Below, piece after piece: positions 1 to 5,596 of a DNA stretch of 8,418 nucleotides. The translations under genes were made by a program, and so were the position numbers. The notes below the pieces were generated by a model. It worked only from the letters and a program-made list of their open reading frames with translations. It had not been told where the DNA came from and did no database searches. The DNA is taken from assembly GCA_029879945.1 (NCBI GenBank), contig JAOUPJ010000157.1, positions 1-8,418 on the forward strand, given 5' to 3'. This stretch comes from Gammaproteobacteria bacterium. Its GTDB lineage: Bacteria; Pseudomonadota; Gammaproteobacteria; S012-40. Within the stretch, counting starts at the first letter, position 1, and each line of letters starts with the position of its first letter.

Positions 1-678
1 GAGAAGGGTATGGTGGACCCTTCCAAGTTTATCCCCATCGCCGAGGAGACCAGTCTAATCTCCTCTATCGGTGAATGGGTGATAATGCGTGCCTGTGAAC
101 AAAATCTGAAATTTCTGGCCAAGGGGTTTCCCCCTTTACGCGTCTCGATCAATGTTTCGACGAGACAGTTTAGCGAGCCCGATTTTGTGAGTAAGGTAAA
201 ACGCATTCTTAAGCAGACCGGGCATAGTCCATCGCTGCTGGACATCGAAATTACCGAGAGCATGCTTACGGTAGACACGGAGGACGTTATTCGCAAGCTT
301 CAGGCCCTCAGTAAACTGGGAATAAAGATATCGCTGGACGATTTTGGTACTGGATATTCCTCGTTGAGTTATTTGAAACGCTTGCCAATCGATACACTGA
401 AAATCGATCGTTCTTTCGTGAATGATCTGGGTTCAGACCCAGACGATGCATCCATCGTCAACGCGATTCTCAAAATGTCCAAGAGTTTGGGGCTGGAGAC
501 CGTTGCTGAAGGTGTGGAGGACGAAACCCAGTTGGCCTTTCTGGCCAAGGCAGGCTGTGACCGAATTCAGGGATACTACTTTAGTAAACCACTCTCCTTC
601 AAAGAATTTGCTCGTTTTCTAAGAGATGGCAAACAATTTAATATACCGCTTCTGACATCAAAGAAGCGAACCGGATAA
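1..678 (+). CDS. EAL-domain c-di-GMP phosphodiesterase, C-terminal part (5' end outside window)
   Basis: This is the end of a cyclic-di-GMP-specific phosphodiesterase, which hydrolyses c-di-GMP to pGpG. The reading frame is open from base 1 (E-K-G-M-V-D-P-S-K-F), so the first ATG at 10 is internal. The visible part matches an EAL domain from just after the EAL signature itself, which lies upstream. Counting from the internal Met at 10, I see the metal-site Asn48 (SINVS), the glutamates of LDIEITES (80, 83), the DDFGTGYSS loop (110-118), the Lys131 of LKIDRSFV, AEGVE (166-170) and Gln187 of QGYYFSKPL. All metal and catalytic residues in view are therefore intact, and the enzyme is probably active. 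The last 20 or so residues are a basic tail with no domain. Whether a GGDEF, PAS or membrane sensor precedes it cannot be seen. The gene ends with TAA at 676-678. Confidence 0.95.
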   Translation, partial: EKGMVDPSKFIPIAEETSLISSIGEWVIMRACEQNLKFLAKGFPPLRVSINVSTRQFSEPDFVSKVKRILKQTGHSPSLLDIEITESMLTVDTEDVIRKLQALSKLGIKISLDDFGTGYSSLSYLKRLPIDTLKIDRSFVNDLGSDPDDASIVNAILKMSKSLGLETVAEGVEDETQLAFLAKAGCDRIQGYYFSKPLSFKEFARFLRDGKQFNIPLLTSKKRTG

Positions 679-685
679 TCAGCTA

Positions 686-715
686 TTGTGTTCGTTCGAG
701 CTAACGTAGCATAAT
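686..715 (+). promoter_or_regulatory. Candidate sigma70 promoter for the beta-lactamase-fold gene
   Basis: TTGTGT (686-691) and CATAAT (710-715) are separated by 18 nt in the gap between the EAL gene and the next gene. The -35 matches consensus at three of six positions and the -10 at five of six. The implied transcription start is near 722, giving a leader of about 40 nt that ends in a good Shine-Dalgarno, AGAGGA (749-754), 8 nt before the ATG at 763. This is assigned by eye only. Confidence 0.4.
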
Positions 716-762
716 CGCATTTGCCTCTTTCGCTTGTTTTACCACCCTAGAGGATCGGGATC

Positions 763-2556
763 ATGGAAGGCCCTTTACGTTTATCCTTAATATTTCTACT
801 TTTCCTGTTTTCCTCAACTGTTCTGGCCGGTCAGCTCAAATCTTTCCTTCCTTTACAGAAAGAATTTGATGAACTGGTTTTGGAACAGCTGGATGAAGAT
901 GATCTGCCCGGTCTTTCCGTGTCCATCCTGAACAAGCAGGACGATATTTTGAACAGGGCTTACGGTTATGCGGATCTGGATACGGAACGGAAAATATCGT
1001 CTGACACCCTTTTTCGTATCGGTAGCTTGTCTTCCCTATTTATTGTGATTGCGATTCAGCAACTAGCAGACGAAGGAAAGCTTAACCTAGATAAAAACAT
1101 AAAAACCTACCTTAACGATTTCCAAATCAAATCGAGATCTCCCAAGCCTGCCCATATAAAAATAAGAGATCTACTTAGTCACCATGGTGGTCTGCCCAAT
1201 ACCCGCTTGAAAGGTTTGTGGAGTGTGGGTGAAGTCGAGGACTGGCGTCAGACTCTTTCCAGTCTGAACCACATGTATCTTTCTCAAGAACCAGGAACCA
1301 TCTATGGCTATTCGGTGTTTGGTTATGAATTATTGGCAAGGGTGGTTGAAGTGATTAGTGGCCTTCGAATTGAAGACTACGTCCATCGAAAAATACTGGA
1401 ACCTTTGGGTATGAGCAATACGGTCTACCGGCTAGAGGGTAAACACCATCTACTCATTGCGAAGGAGTATAAAGATGAAGATGTAATGCCACACCTGCTT
1501 CCTCGCGATACACCGGTTAATGGATTGTATAGTACCTCTCATGACCTCACTCGACTCGTCTCCATGTTGATGGCCGGCGGGGTATATGAAAATAGGCGTA
1601 TTTTGTCAAAAAATGCGGTGAAAGAAATGTTTACACCGCAAAACAAGTCGGTTCTTTTGGATCTGGATCGGGAAGTGGGATTTGCCTGGAACTTGTCGGG
1701 GTCTGGATTAAAAAATGTGGATGGCATTGCCACGCTTACAGGCTCCGCTTTGTTTTCGGCATCACGTATCGGCTTGTCATTAGAGCATCAAACAGCAGTA
1801 ATTGTGTTATCTAACTCGGCGGGCTCCTGGGGTGCAATTGAGAAAATTTCAAAAGAGGCCCTAGCCAGGGTGATTGAGTTGAAATCGGGAACACGTCCTG
1901 AAATTATTGAGGCAGAAAAAGAGGTGCCCATAACTATCGCCGGGGCCGAAAAACGGGAATTCAAATCCGATTATGCAACTTTTTTAGGATGGGGGCAGAT
2001 CACACCTCAAGGAAAAGATCTGGAAGCAGAGCTTATGGGTTGGACACTACGGCTATCGCCCCATGATAGTGGTTGGTATAGCGTGCATTATGATTTGTTG
2101 GGTGTGATATCTCTGGATGCGGATTGGATCACTAAAGTGCGTATCGCGCCAGCGGCCATCGCAGGCAGAAATATATTGCTCTCATGGCACAATGGGCAAC
2201 GTTATTATTTTGGATTGGAGTGGAAAAAGGCAGCTATTCCGGAGCAGTGGACGAGTCGCGTGGGAAAGTATGAGTTGAGCAATCCGGATATCATGACAGA
2301 TCGCCTGAACGTGCAAGAGGGTGAGTTGCAAATAGACGGGGGCAGAGTGTATTTTTATTACACCATCCCAAACATGATAGGCAGTTATTTAAGCGTGCCC
2401 ATCACCCCCATGGATGCAAACACCGCGATCATCCCAGGCTTAGGAACCTTCATGAATGAGACCATCTCTGTGGTGAATACTGATAAAGGGGAGGCCCTGG
2501 AATTTTCCGGGTATCTCTGGAAAAAGAAAACCAAGCGATTGGATGATTGGTTTTAG
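763..2556 (+). CDS. Secreted serine-beta-lactamase-fold protein with all three catalytic motifs degenerate (probable pseudoenzyme)
   Basis: A 597-residue exported protein of the class C beta-lactamase / penicillin-binding-protein-like serine hydrolase family. Residues 1-22 form a signal peptide (hydrophobic run, then STVLAG), and about 33-375 align with the family: DTLFRIGS, LLSHHGGLPN, EPGTIYGYS, AVIVLSNS. At each catalytic motif a key residue is missing. SxxK reads S88-L-S-S91, so the general-base Lys is Ser. YxN reads Y183-S-V185, so the Asn is Val. HxG (equivalent to KTG) reads L325-T-G327, so the His is Leu. The surrounding spacing is normal, so the alignment is secure. Residues about 395-597 are a beta-rich C-terminal region that I do not recognise; lipocalin-like or DUF3471-like tails are common here. 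The frame has no stop or shift, so the gene is maintained. I infer a binding or structural periplasmic role. The start is supported by AGAGGA 8 nt upstream. Confidence 0.85.
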   Translation: MEGPLRLSLIFLLFLFSSTVLAGQLKSFLPLQKEFDELVLEQLDEDDLPGLSVSILNKQDDILNRAYGYADLDTERKISSDTLFRIGSLSSLFIVIAIQQLADEGKLNLDKNIKTYLNDFQIKSRSPKPAHIKIRDLLSHHGGLPNTRLKGLWSVGEVEDWRQTLSSLNHMYLSQEPGTIYGYSVFGYELLARVVEVISGLRIEDYVHRKILEPLGMSNTVYRLEGKHHLLIAKEYKDEDVMPHLLPRDTPVNGLYSTSHDLTRLVSMLMAGGVYENRRILSKNAVKEMFTPQNKSVLLDLDREVGFAWNLSGSGLKNVDGIATLTGSALFSASRIGLSLEHQTAVIVLSNSAGSWGAIEKISKEALARVIELKSGTRPEIIEAEKEVPITIAGAEKREFKSDYATFLGWGQITPQGKDLEAELMGWTLRLSPHDSGWYSVHYDLLGVISLDADWITKVRIAPAAIAGRNILLSWHNGQRYYFGLEWKKAAIPEQWTSRVGKYELSNPDIMTDRLNVQEGELQIDGGRVYFYYTIPNMIGSYLSVPITPMDANTAIIPGLGTFMNETISVVNTDKGEALEFSGYLWKKKTKRLDDWF

Positions 2557-2578
2557 TGAACCTTACAGGAGTTAAGCC

Positions 2579-2893
2579 ATGCACTATGTCGTATGTAATC
2601 GGGTTCCCGTGTTACCGGGATACGAGGAAATGTTTGAAGAGCGTTTTCGTAATCGGGCAGGAAAGATCGAATTGCAGCCAGGCTTTGTGCGTATGCAGGT
2701 GTTAAAACCCCGTTCGGAGAATACCCCCTTTGTGGTCTTCACCACCTGGGAAAACGAGCAGGCCTTTCTCAATTGGGTGGATAGCGAGGATTTTCGTGAG
2801 GCGCATCGAAACCCCATGCCCAAAGAGGCATTCTCGAGTAGCGGGGGCGGTTTGGAGCAATTTGAGGTGGTGATCTTGGCTGAGTCGTCCTAA
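2579..2893 (+). CDS. IsdG/MhuD-type haem-degrading monooxygenase (ABM domain)
   Basis: A 104-residue, single-domain member of the antibiotic-biosynthesis-monooxygenase (dimeric alpha/beta barrel) superfamily. Compared from memory with Staphylococcus IsdG and Mycobacterium MhuD, it has the haem-degradation triad at matching positions: Asn7, Trp66 and His76 (IsdG Asn7, Trp67, His77). The family pattern ERFxxRAG, PGFxxMQ, FTTWENEQAF, LNWxxSxxFxxAH and LEQFEVV is also clear. Proteins of this type bind haem and open the porphyrin ring with O2 and reductant, releasing iron; they are cytoplasmic. No signal peptide is seen. The start is supported by AGGAG at 2567-2571. The gene begins 22 nt after the beta-lactamase-fold gene, so the two are likely co-transcribed. 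No haem transporter or Fur box is visible nearby, so haem as substrate rests on the triad alone; a quinone or other small-molecule monooxygenase is the alternative. Confidence 0.8.
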   Translation: MHYVVCNRVPVLPGYEEMFEERFRNRAGKIELQPGFVRMQVLKPRSENTPFVVFTTWENEQAFLNWVDSEDFREAHRNPMPKEAFSSSGGGLEQFEVVILAESS

Positions 2894-2969
2894 ACTCTTT
2901 GTGCAGGAGAAGGCGCAGGCCTGATTAATGCAATCGGGTTGATGTGCCTGTCTATCGTGAGGAGCGCAA

Positions 2970-3413
2970 ATGAGACGCTTTATTCGTCACCCTTTTGATA
3001 TACCCATCTTTGTAGAGTCTCTCACAGATACCGAGTTGTCACGCCCCAGGTTATCCAATATGAGCCTGGGCGGGCTGTGCTTTCATTCCAATCGAGGCAT
3101 CGCTCAGGGTGAGGTGGTTAAAGTCAAGATTGGCCTTACCCAGCCCCCATTCGAGGTGCAGGTCCGTGTGGTGTGGTGCGATAACGCGGAAGGTATTTAT
3201 GAGGTAGGGGCCGAAATGCTGGACCCGGACGAGGCCTATCGCACGCGCATGGTGGAGCAGCTATGCCATATTGAGCACTATAAGCGTGAAGTATGGATGA
3301 GAGACGGGCGTCGTCTTTCCTCCGAGCAGGCGGCGCTGGAATGGATAGACAAGTATGCCGCTGATTTTCCTAAGATTTATGAACAGGAAAACGAAGAAAC
3401 AATATCTCACTGA
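2970..3413 (+). CDS. PilZ-domain c-di-GMP receptor with C-terminal helical extension
   Basis: A 147-residue protein opening with a PilZ domain (about 1-95). Both c-di-GMP-binding signatures are present: RxxxR as R2-R-F-I-R6, and the N/DxSxxG loop as N30-M-S-L-G-G35, followed by beta strands including VRVVWC and YEVGAEML. Such proteins change partner binding when the dinucleotide is bound. After the barrel comes a segment of about 50 residues (YRTRMVEQLCHIEHYKREVW, then SSEQAALEWIDKYAADFP) predicted helical by eye; it is longer than the usual closing helix and I think it is typical of a gammaproteobacterial PilZ subfamily. The partner is unknown. The start follows GAGGAG (2960-2964 region) at good spacing. 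It lies 76 nt after the IsdG-type gene with no terminator between, and an EAL phosphodiesterase is encoded nearby. Confidence 0.9.
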   Translation: MRRFIRHPFDIPIFVESLTDTELSRPRLSNMSLGGLCFHSNRGIAQGEVVKVKIGLTQPPFEVQVRVVWCDNAEGIYEVGAEMLDPDEAYRTRMVEQLCHIEHYKREVWMRDGRRLSSEQAALEWIDKYAADFPKIYEQENEETISH

Positions 3414-3444
3414 TTTACTTGGTCTAAATTGGCCTAATACCCTA

Positions 3445-3471
3445 TTGAGTCCTTTTTGAGTTTGTTAAAAT
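3445..3471 (+). promoter_or_regulatory. Weak candidate promoter for trhP
   Basis: TTGAGT (3445-3450) and TAAAAT (3466-3471) lie upstream of trhP. The spacing is only 15 nt, shorter than ideal, but the -10 matches five of six consensus bases. The implied transcription start near 3478 would fall inside the left arm of the inverted repeat at 3473-3498. Confidence 0.3.
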
Positions 3472-3472
3472 A

Positions 3473-3498
3473 GGCGTTTTTCAACAGGTCAAAACGCC
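3473..3498 (+). repeat. Perfect 8-bp inverted repeat abutting the trhP start codon
   Basis: GGCGTTTT (3473-3480) and AAAACGCC (3491-3498) are perfect reverse complements around a 10-nt loop that holds the only Shine-Dalgarno-like bases, CAGG (3485-3488). The right arm ends on the base before the ATG at 3499. As RNA this would put the Shine-Dalgarno in a loop and the start codon at the stem base. As DNA it is an operator-sized palindrome just after the -10 box. Confidence 0.6.
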
Positions 3499-4800
3499 AT
3501 GACTCAAATCGAGCTACTCTCACCTGCCGGCACCCTCAAGGGAATGCGCTATGCCTACGCCTACGGGGCCGATGCCGTTTACGCCGGTCAGCCCCGTTAT
3601 AGCTTGCGGGTCAGGAATAATGAATTCAATCTCAGCAATCTGGAAGTGGGAATCAAAGAGGCCCATAGCCAGGGCAAAAAGTTTTTTGTTGCCAGCAATC
3701 TGTTACCCCATAACGCGAAACTCAAGACCTATATGGCAGATATGGAGCCCATCATTGCCATGGCTCCCGATGCCCTGATCATGGCCGATCCGGGTTTGAT
3801 TATGATGGTGCGAGAAAAATGGCCCCATGTACCAATTCACCTTTCAGTGCAGGCCAATACCTTGAACAGTGCGGCAGTCCGTTTCTGGAAGTCGGTAGGG
3901 ATTTCCCGCGTGATTCTTTCGCGGGAGCTTTCCTTGGATGAGGTGGCGGAGATTCGTCAGCAATGCCCGGATATGGAGCTGGAAGTCTTTGTACACGGTG
4001 CGCTTTGCATCGCCTACTCGGGCCGTTGTCTGTTGTCCGGCTATTTTAATCACCGCGATCCCAATCAGGGAACATGCACCAATGCCTGTCGTTGGGACTA
4101 TAAAGTGAGCGAAACGCAGGACCTGTCTGGCGTGGAAACGGTTTCTGTTCAGGACCTTAATGTTTCCTTAAAGAATACCAACTATGTTATAGAGGAAGGC
4201 GGCAGGCCCGGCGAGTTGATGCCCATCGAGGAAGATGAGCATGGAACATATATTATGAATTCCAAAGACTTGCGCGCAGTCCAGCATGTGAAACGCCTGG
4301 TCGAAATTGGCATCGATTCTCTAAAGATAGAAGGTCGGACCAAGTCACATTACTATGTAGCCAGAACGGCTCATGTCTATCGGCGCGCGATTGATGATGC
4401 CCTGTCTGGTGCAGACTTTGACATGGGCCTGATGGTCGATCTGGATAAGCTGGCAAATCGGGGATACACCGAGGGTTTTTACCGCCGGCACGTGCCGCAA
4501 GAATACCAAAACTATGCGACGGGTAATTCGCGTAGTGATCTGCAGCAATTTGTGGGAGAAGTGATCGAACAAGACCCACATAGTGGTTTAACGCAGATCG
4601 AAGTGAAGAATAAATTTAGTGTGGGGGATACTCTGGAGTTGATCGTCCCGGGTGGTGTTCAACGTTTTCGTCTGGAACACATGGAAGATATCAAGGGCAA
4701 CCCCATGAGTGTCGCGCTGGGCAGTGGACATCAAGTCAGAATTCCGCTGCCTGTGGATAAAGCGTCTATGGGGCTTTTGTCTAGAGAGTTGGCGAGTTAA
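3499..4800 (+). CDS. trhP: tRNA 5-hydroxyuridine modification protein TrhP (YegQ), U32 family
   Basis: A 433-residue protein (E. coli TrhP is 453) that matches TrhP/YegQ closely from its N-terminus (IELLSPAGTLKGMRYAYAYG) through RYSLRVRNNEFN, DALIMADPGLIM, PIHLSVQAN, RVILSRELSLDE, GTYIMNSKDLRA and SLKIEGRTKS to VKNKFSVGDTLELI near the end. TrhP makes 5-hydroxyuridine at tRNA wobble position 34, the first step to the cmo5U/mcmo5U bases that CmoA and CmoB finish, using a prephenate-dependent route. Cysteines 170, 177, 193 and 197 (HGALC, GRC, GTCTNAC) fit the iron-sulfur cluster site of U32 proteins. It is a modification enzyme, although the family is often labelled collagenase-like peptidase. 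YegQ is favoured over RlhA (longer) and UbiU/UbiV (shorter, different C-terminus). No cmo gene is in view. The lipoprotein gene follows after 26 nt. Confidence 0.95.
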   Translation: MTQIELLSPAGTLKGMRYAYAYGADAVYAGQPRYSLRVRNNEFNLSNLEVGIKEAHSQGKKFFVASNLLPHNAKLKTYMADMEPIIAMAPDALIMADPGLIMMVREKWPHVPIHLSVQANTLNSAAVRFWKSVGISRVILSRELSLDEVAEIRQQCPDMELEVFVHGALCIAYSGRCLLSGYFNHRDPNQGTCTNACRWDYKVSETQDLSGVETVSVQDLNVSLKNTNYVIEEGGRPGELMPIEEDEHGTYIMNSKDLRAVQHVKRLVEIGIDSLKIEGRTKSHYYVARTAHVYRRAIDDALSGADFDMGLMVDLDKLANRGYTEGFYRRHVPQEYQNYATGNSRSDLQQFVGEVIEQDPHSGLTQIEVKNKFSVGDTLELIVPGGVQRFRLEHMEDIKGNPMSVALGSGHQVRIPLPVDKASMGLLSRELAS

Positions 4801-4812
4801 GCAAAGCCAACC

Positions 4813-4820
4813 AAGGGGTG
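4813..4820 (+). promoter_or_regulatory. Shine-Dalgarno that decides the lipoprotein start
   Basis: AAGGGGTG resembles the anti-Shine-Dalgarno complement AAGGAGGTG with one base missing. Three in-frame starts follow: GTG at 4818, ATG at 4821 and ATG at 4827. Only 4827 is far enough downstream (8 nt from the last G of GGGG), so I take it as the start. The extra residues would only lengthen the signal peptide. Confidence 0.5.
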
Positions 4821-4826
4821 ATGATT

Positions 4827-5459
4827 ATGGAAAGACTAATTCAAGGCCTAGTCGCATTGTTATTTGTAGCACTGCTGGGTGCCTGCGGTGAGGGCGACAA
4901 AGAAGAATTTGGCACTGAGGTTCAGTTTGATAGCTACTCACTAGAAACCCCCAAGGTGGATCCGCATTCTGGTCTGATTTCGCCTTCGGATGTGGAAAGG
5001 ATTGTCGGTAACAATGACCGGATTACTGTTACTTGGCGCGTCAGTGGGGAGCCCAATTATCCTTTTTCCCTTATACTAAGCTCTACAAAAAACGTGGACG
5101 AATCTGTTGGAGAAGACGCTACCTCAACGATACTTATAGACAGTATTTGCGGGTATCAAGAATTCCGAATCTGCAACGAAAACGGTGTCCTAGTTTGTAA
5201 ATTCACATCGGCCGCTAATAGTAGTGGGAAGCAAGAAAGGAATGTGAGCTGTTCTAATTATGATAGAGAACTGGAAAAATTGGTTGCGGTGCAAGATCAG
5301 GTCGATTTTGGAAGCGCTCTGTTTGATAAAATGTTTGTAGATGTAGACGGTCTTCCCATAATTGGTGAAAGTACAGGTTACCTCATTTTTAGAATCTGCA
5401 ACAGTGCAGGCAAGTCCTGTTCATACCGTAGAACGGAAATCCTTTTTAGAGACCCATAG
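4827..5459 (+). CDS. Unrecognised cysteine-rich lipoprotein with duplicated GYxxFRICN motif
   Basis: A 210-residue protein I do not recognise. Residues 1-20 are a lipoprotein signal: one charged N-region, a hydrophobic stretch and a lipobox LGAC with Cys20 as the lipidated residue. Gly21-Glu22 follows, so no Asp at +2 and outer-membrane sorting is expected. The mature part has six more cysteines (108, 116, 124, 142, 191, 198), enough for three disulfides. Two segments repeat: G109-Y-x-x-F-R-I-C-N-x-x-G120 with Cys124, and G184-Y-x-x-F-R-I-C-N-x-x-G195 with Cys198. Alternating hydrophobic stretches such as RITVTWRV and FSLILSS suggest beta-sandwich folds, perhaps two Ig-like modules. It sits 26 nt after trhP and probably shares its transcript, with no clear functional link. 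Base composition is visibly lower in G+C than sucC. Codons read without interruption to TAG at 5457. Confidence 0.8.
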   Translation: MERLIQGLVALLFVALLGACGEGDKEEFGTEVQFDSYSLETPKVDPHSGLISPSDVERIVGNNDRITVTWRVSGEPNYPFSLILSSTKNVDESVGEDATSTILIDSICGYQEFRICNENGVLVCKFTSAANSSGKQERNVSCSNYDRELEKLVAVQDQVDFGSALFDKMFVDVDGLPIIGESTGYLIFRICNSAGKSCSYRRTEILFRDP

Positions 5460-5525
5460 TGGAAAAGTAGCTGACACGGTGTGAGATTCTGTTGGCAACG
5501 CTGCAGAAACTCATTCCATCACCCT

Positions 5526-5553
5526 TTCATTAGGCGCCAAGCTTAGGCATAAT
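5526..5553 (+). promoter_or_regulatory. Weak candidate promoter for the sucCD-nadE operon
   Basis: CATAAT (5548-5553) is a good -10 box; TTCATT (5526-5531), 16 nt upstream, is a poor -35. The 137-nt gap between the lipoprotein gene and sucC is the only sizeable space for an operon promoter. The -10 lies within GCATAATCGC, identical to the -10 region at 709-718. Confidence 0.35.
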
Positions 5554-5595
5554 CGCCGGCTACTGTTGTTAATTCCACACAGGAACCGGCTGGCG
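5554..5595 (+). repeat. Imperfect inverted repeat bracketing the sucC Shine-Dalgarno
   Basis: CGCCGGCT (5554-5561) can pair as RNA with GGCTGGCG (5588-5595): six Watson-Crick and two G-U pairs. The 26-nt loop contains the Shine-Dalgarno AGGA (5581-5584). The right arm ends one base before the sucC ATG at 5597. The linear spacing from AGGA to ATG is 12 nt, longer than usual. The layout resembles the repeat before trhP. Confidence 0.45.
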
Positions 5596-5596
5596 A

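Noticed and set aside
2562..2576. CTTA/TAAG mini-hairpin around the AGGAG of the IsdG-type gene
   Set aside because: It resembles the repeats at trhP and sucC, but four A/T-rich pairs are too weak to support.
2916..2923. Palindrome CAGGCCTG between the IsdG-type and PilZ genes
   Set aside because: It has no loop, no T-run and no promoter element beside it; an 8-bp palindrome is expected by chance.
4253..4581. Minus-strand open frames of 78 and 108 codons opposite trhP
   Set aside because: The + strand here encodes highly conserved TrhP motifs; the antisense frames are Pro/Arg/His-rich chance frames.
3499..4800. Reading the U32 protein as a secreted collagenase-like peptidase
   Set aside because: There is no signal peptide, and the sequence follows TrhP/YegQ, a tRNA modification factor with a cysteine cluster site.
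4585..4976. The string DPHSGL in both TrhP and the lipoprotein
   Set aside because: Codons differ and the surrounding sequences are unrelated, so this is most likely chance rather than a shared domain.
5460..5596. Possible rho-independent terminator after the lipoprotein gene
   Set aside because: No GC-rich stem followed by a T-run was found here, nor in the other intergenic gaps.
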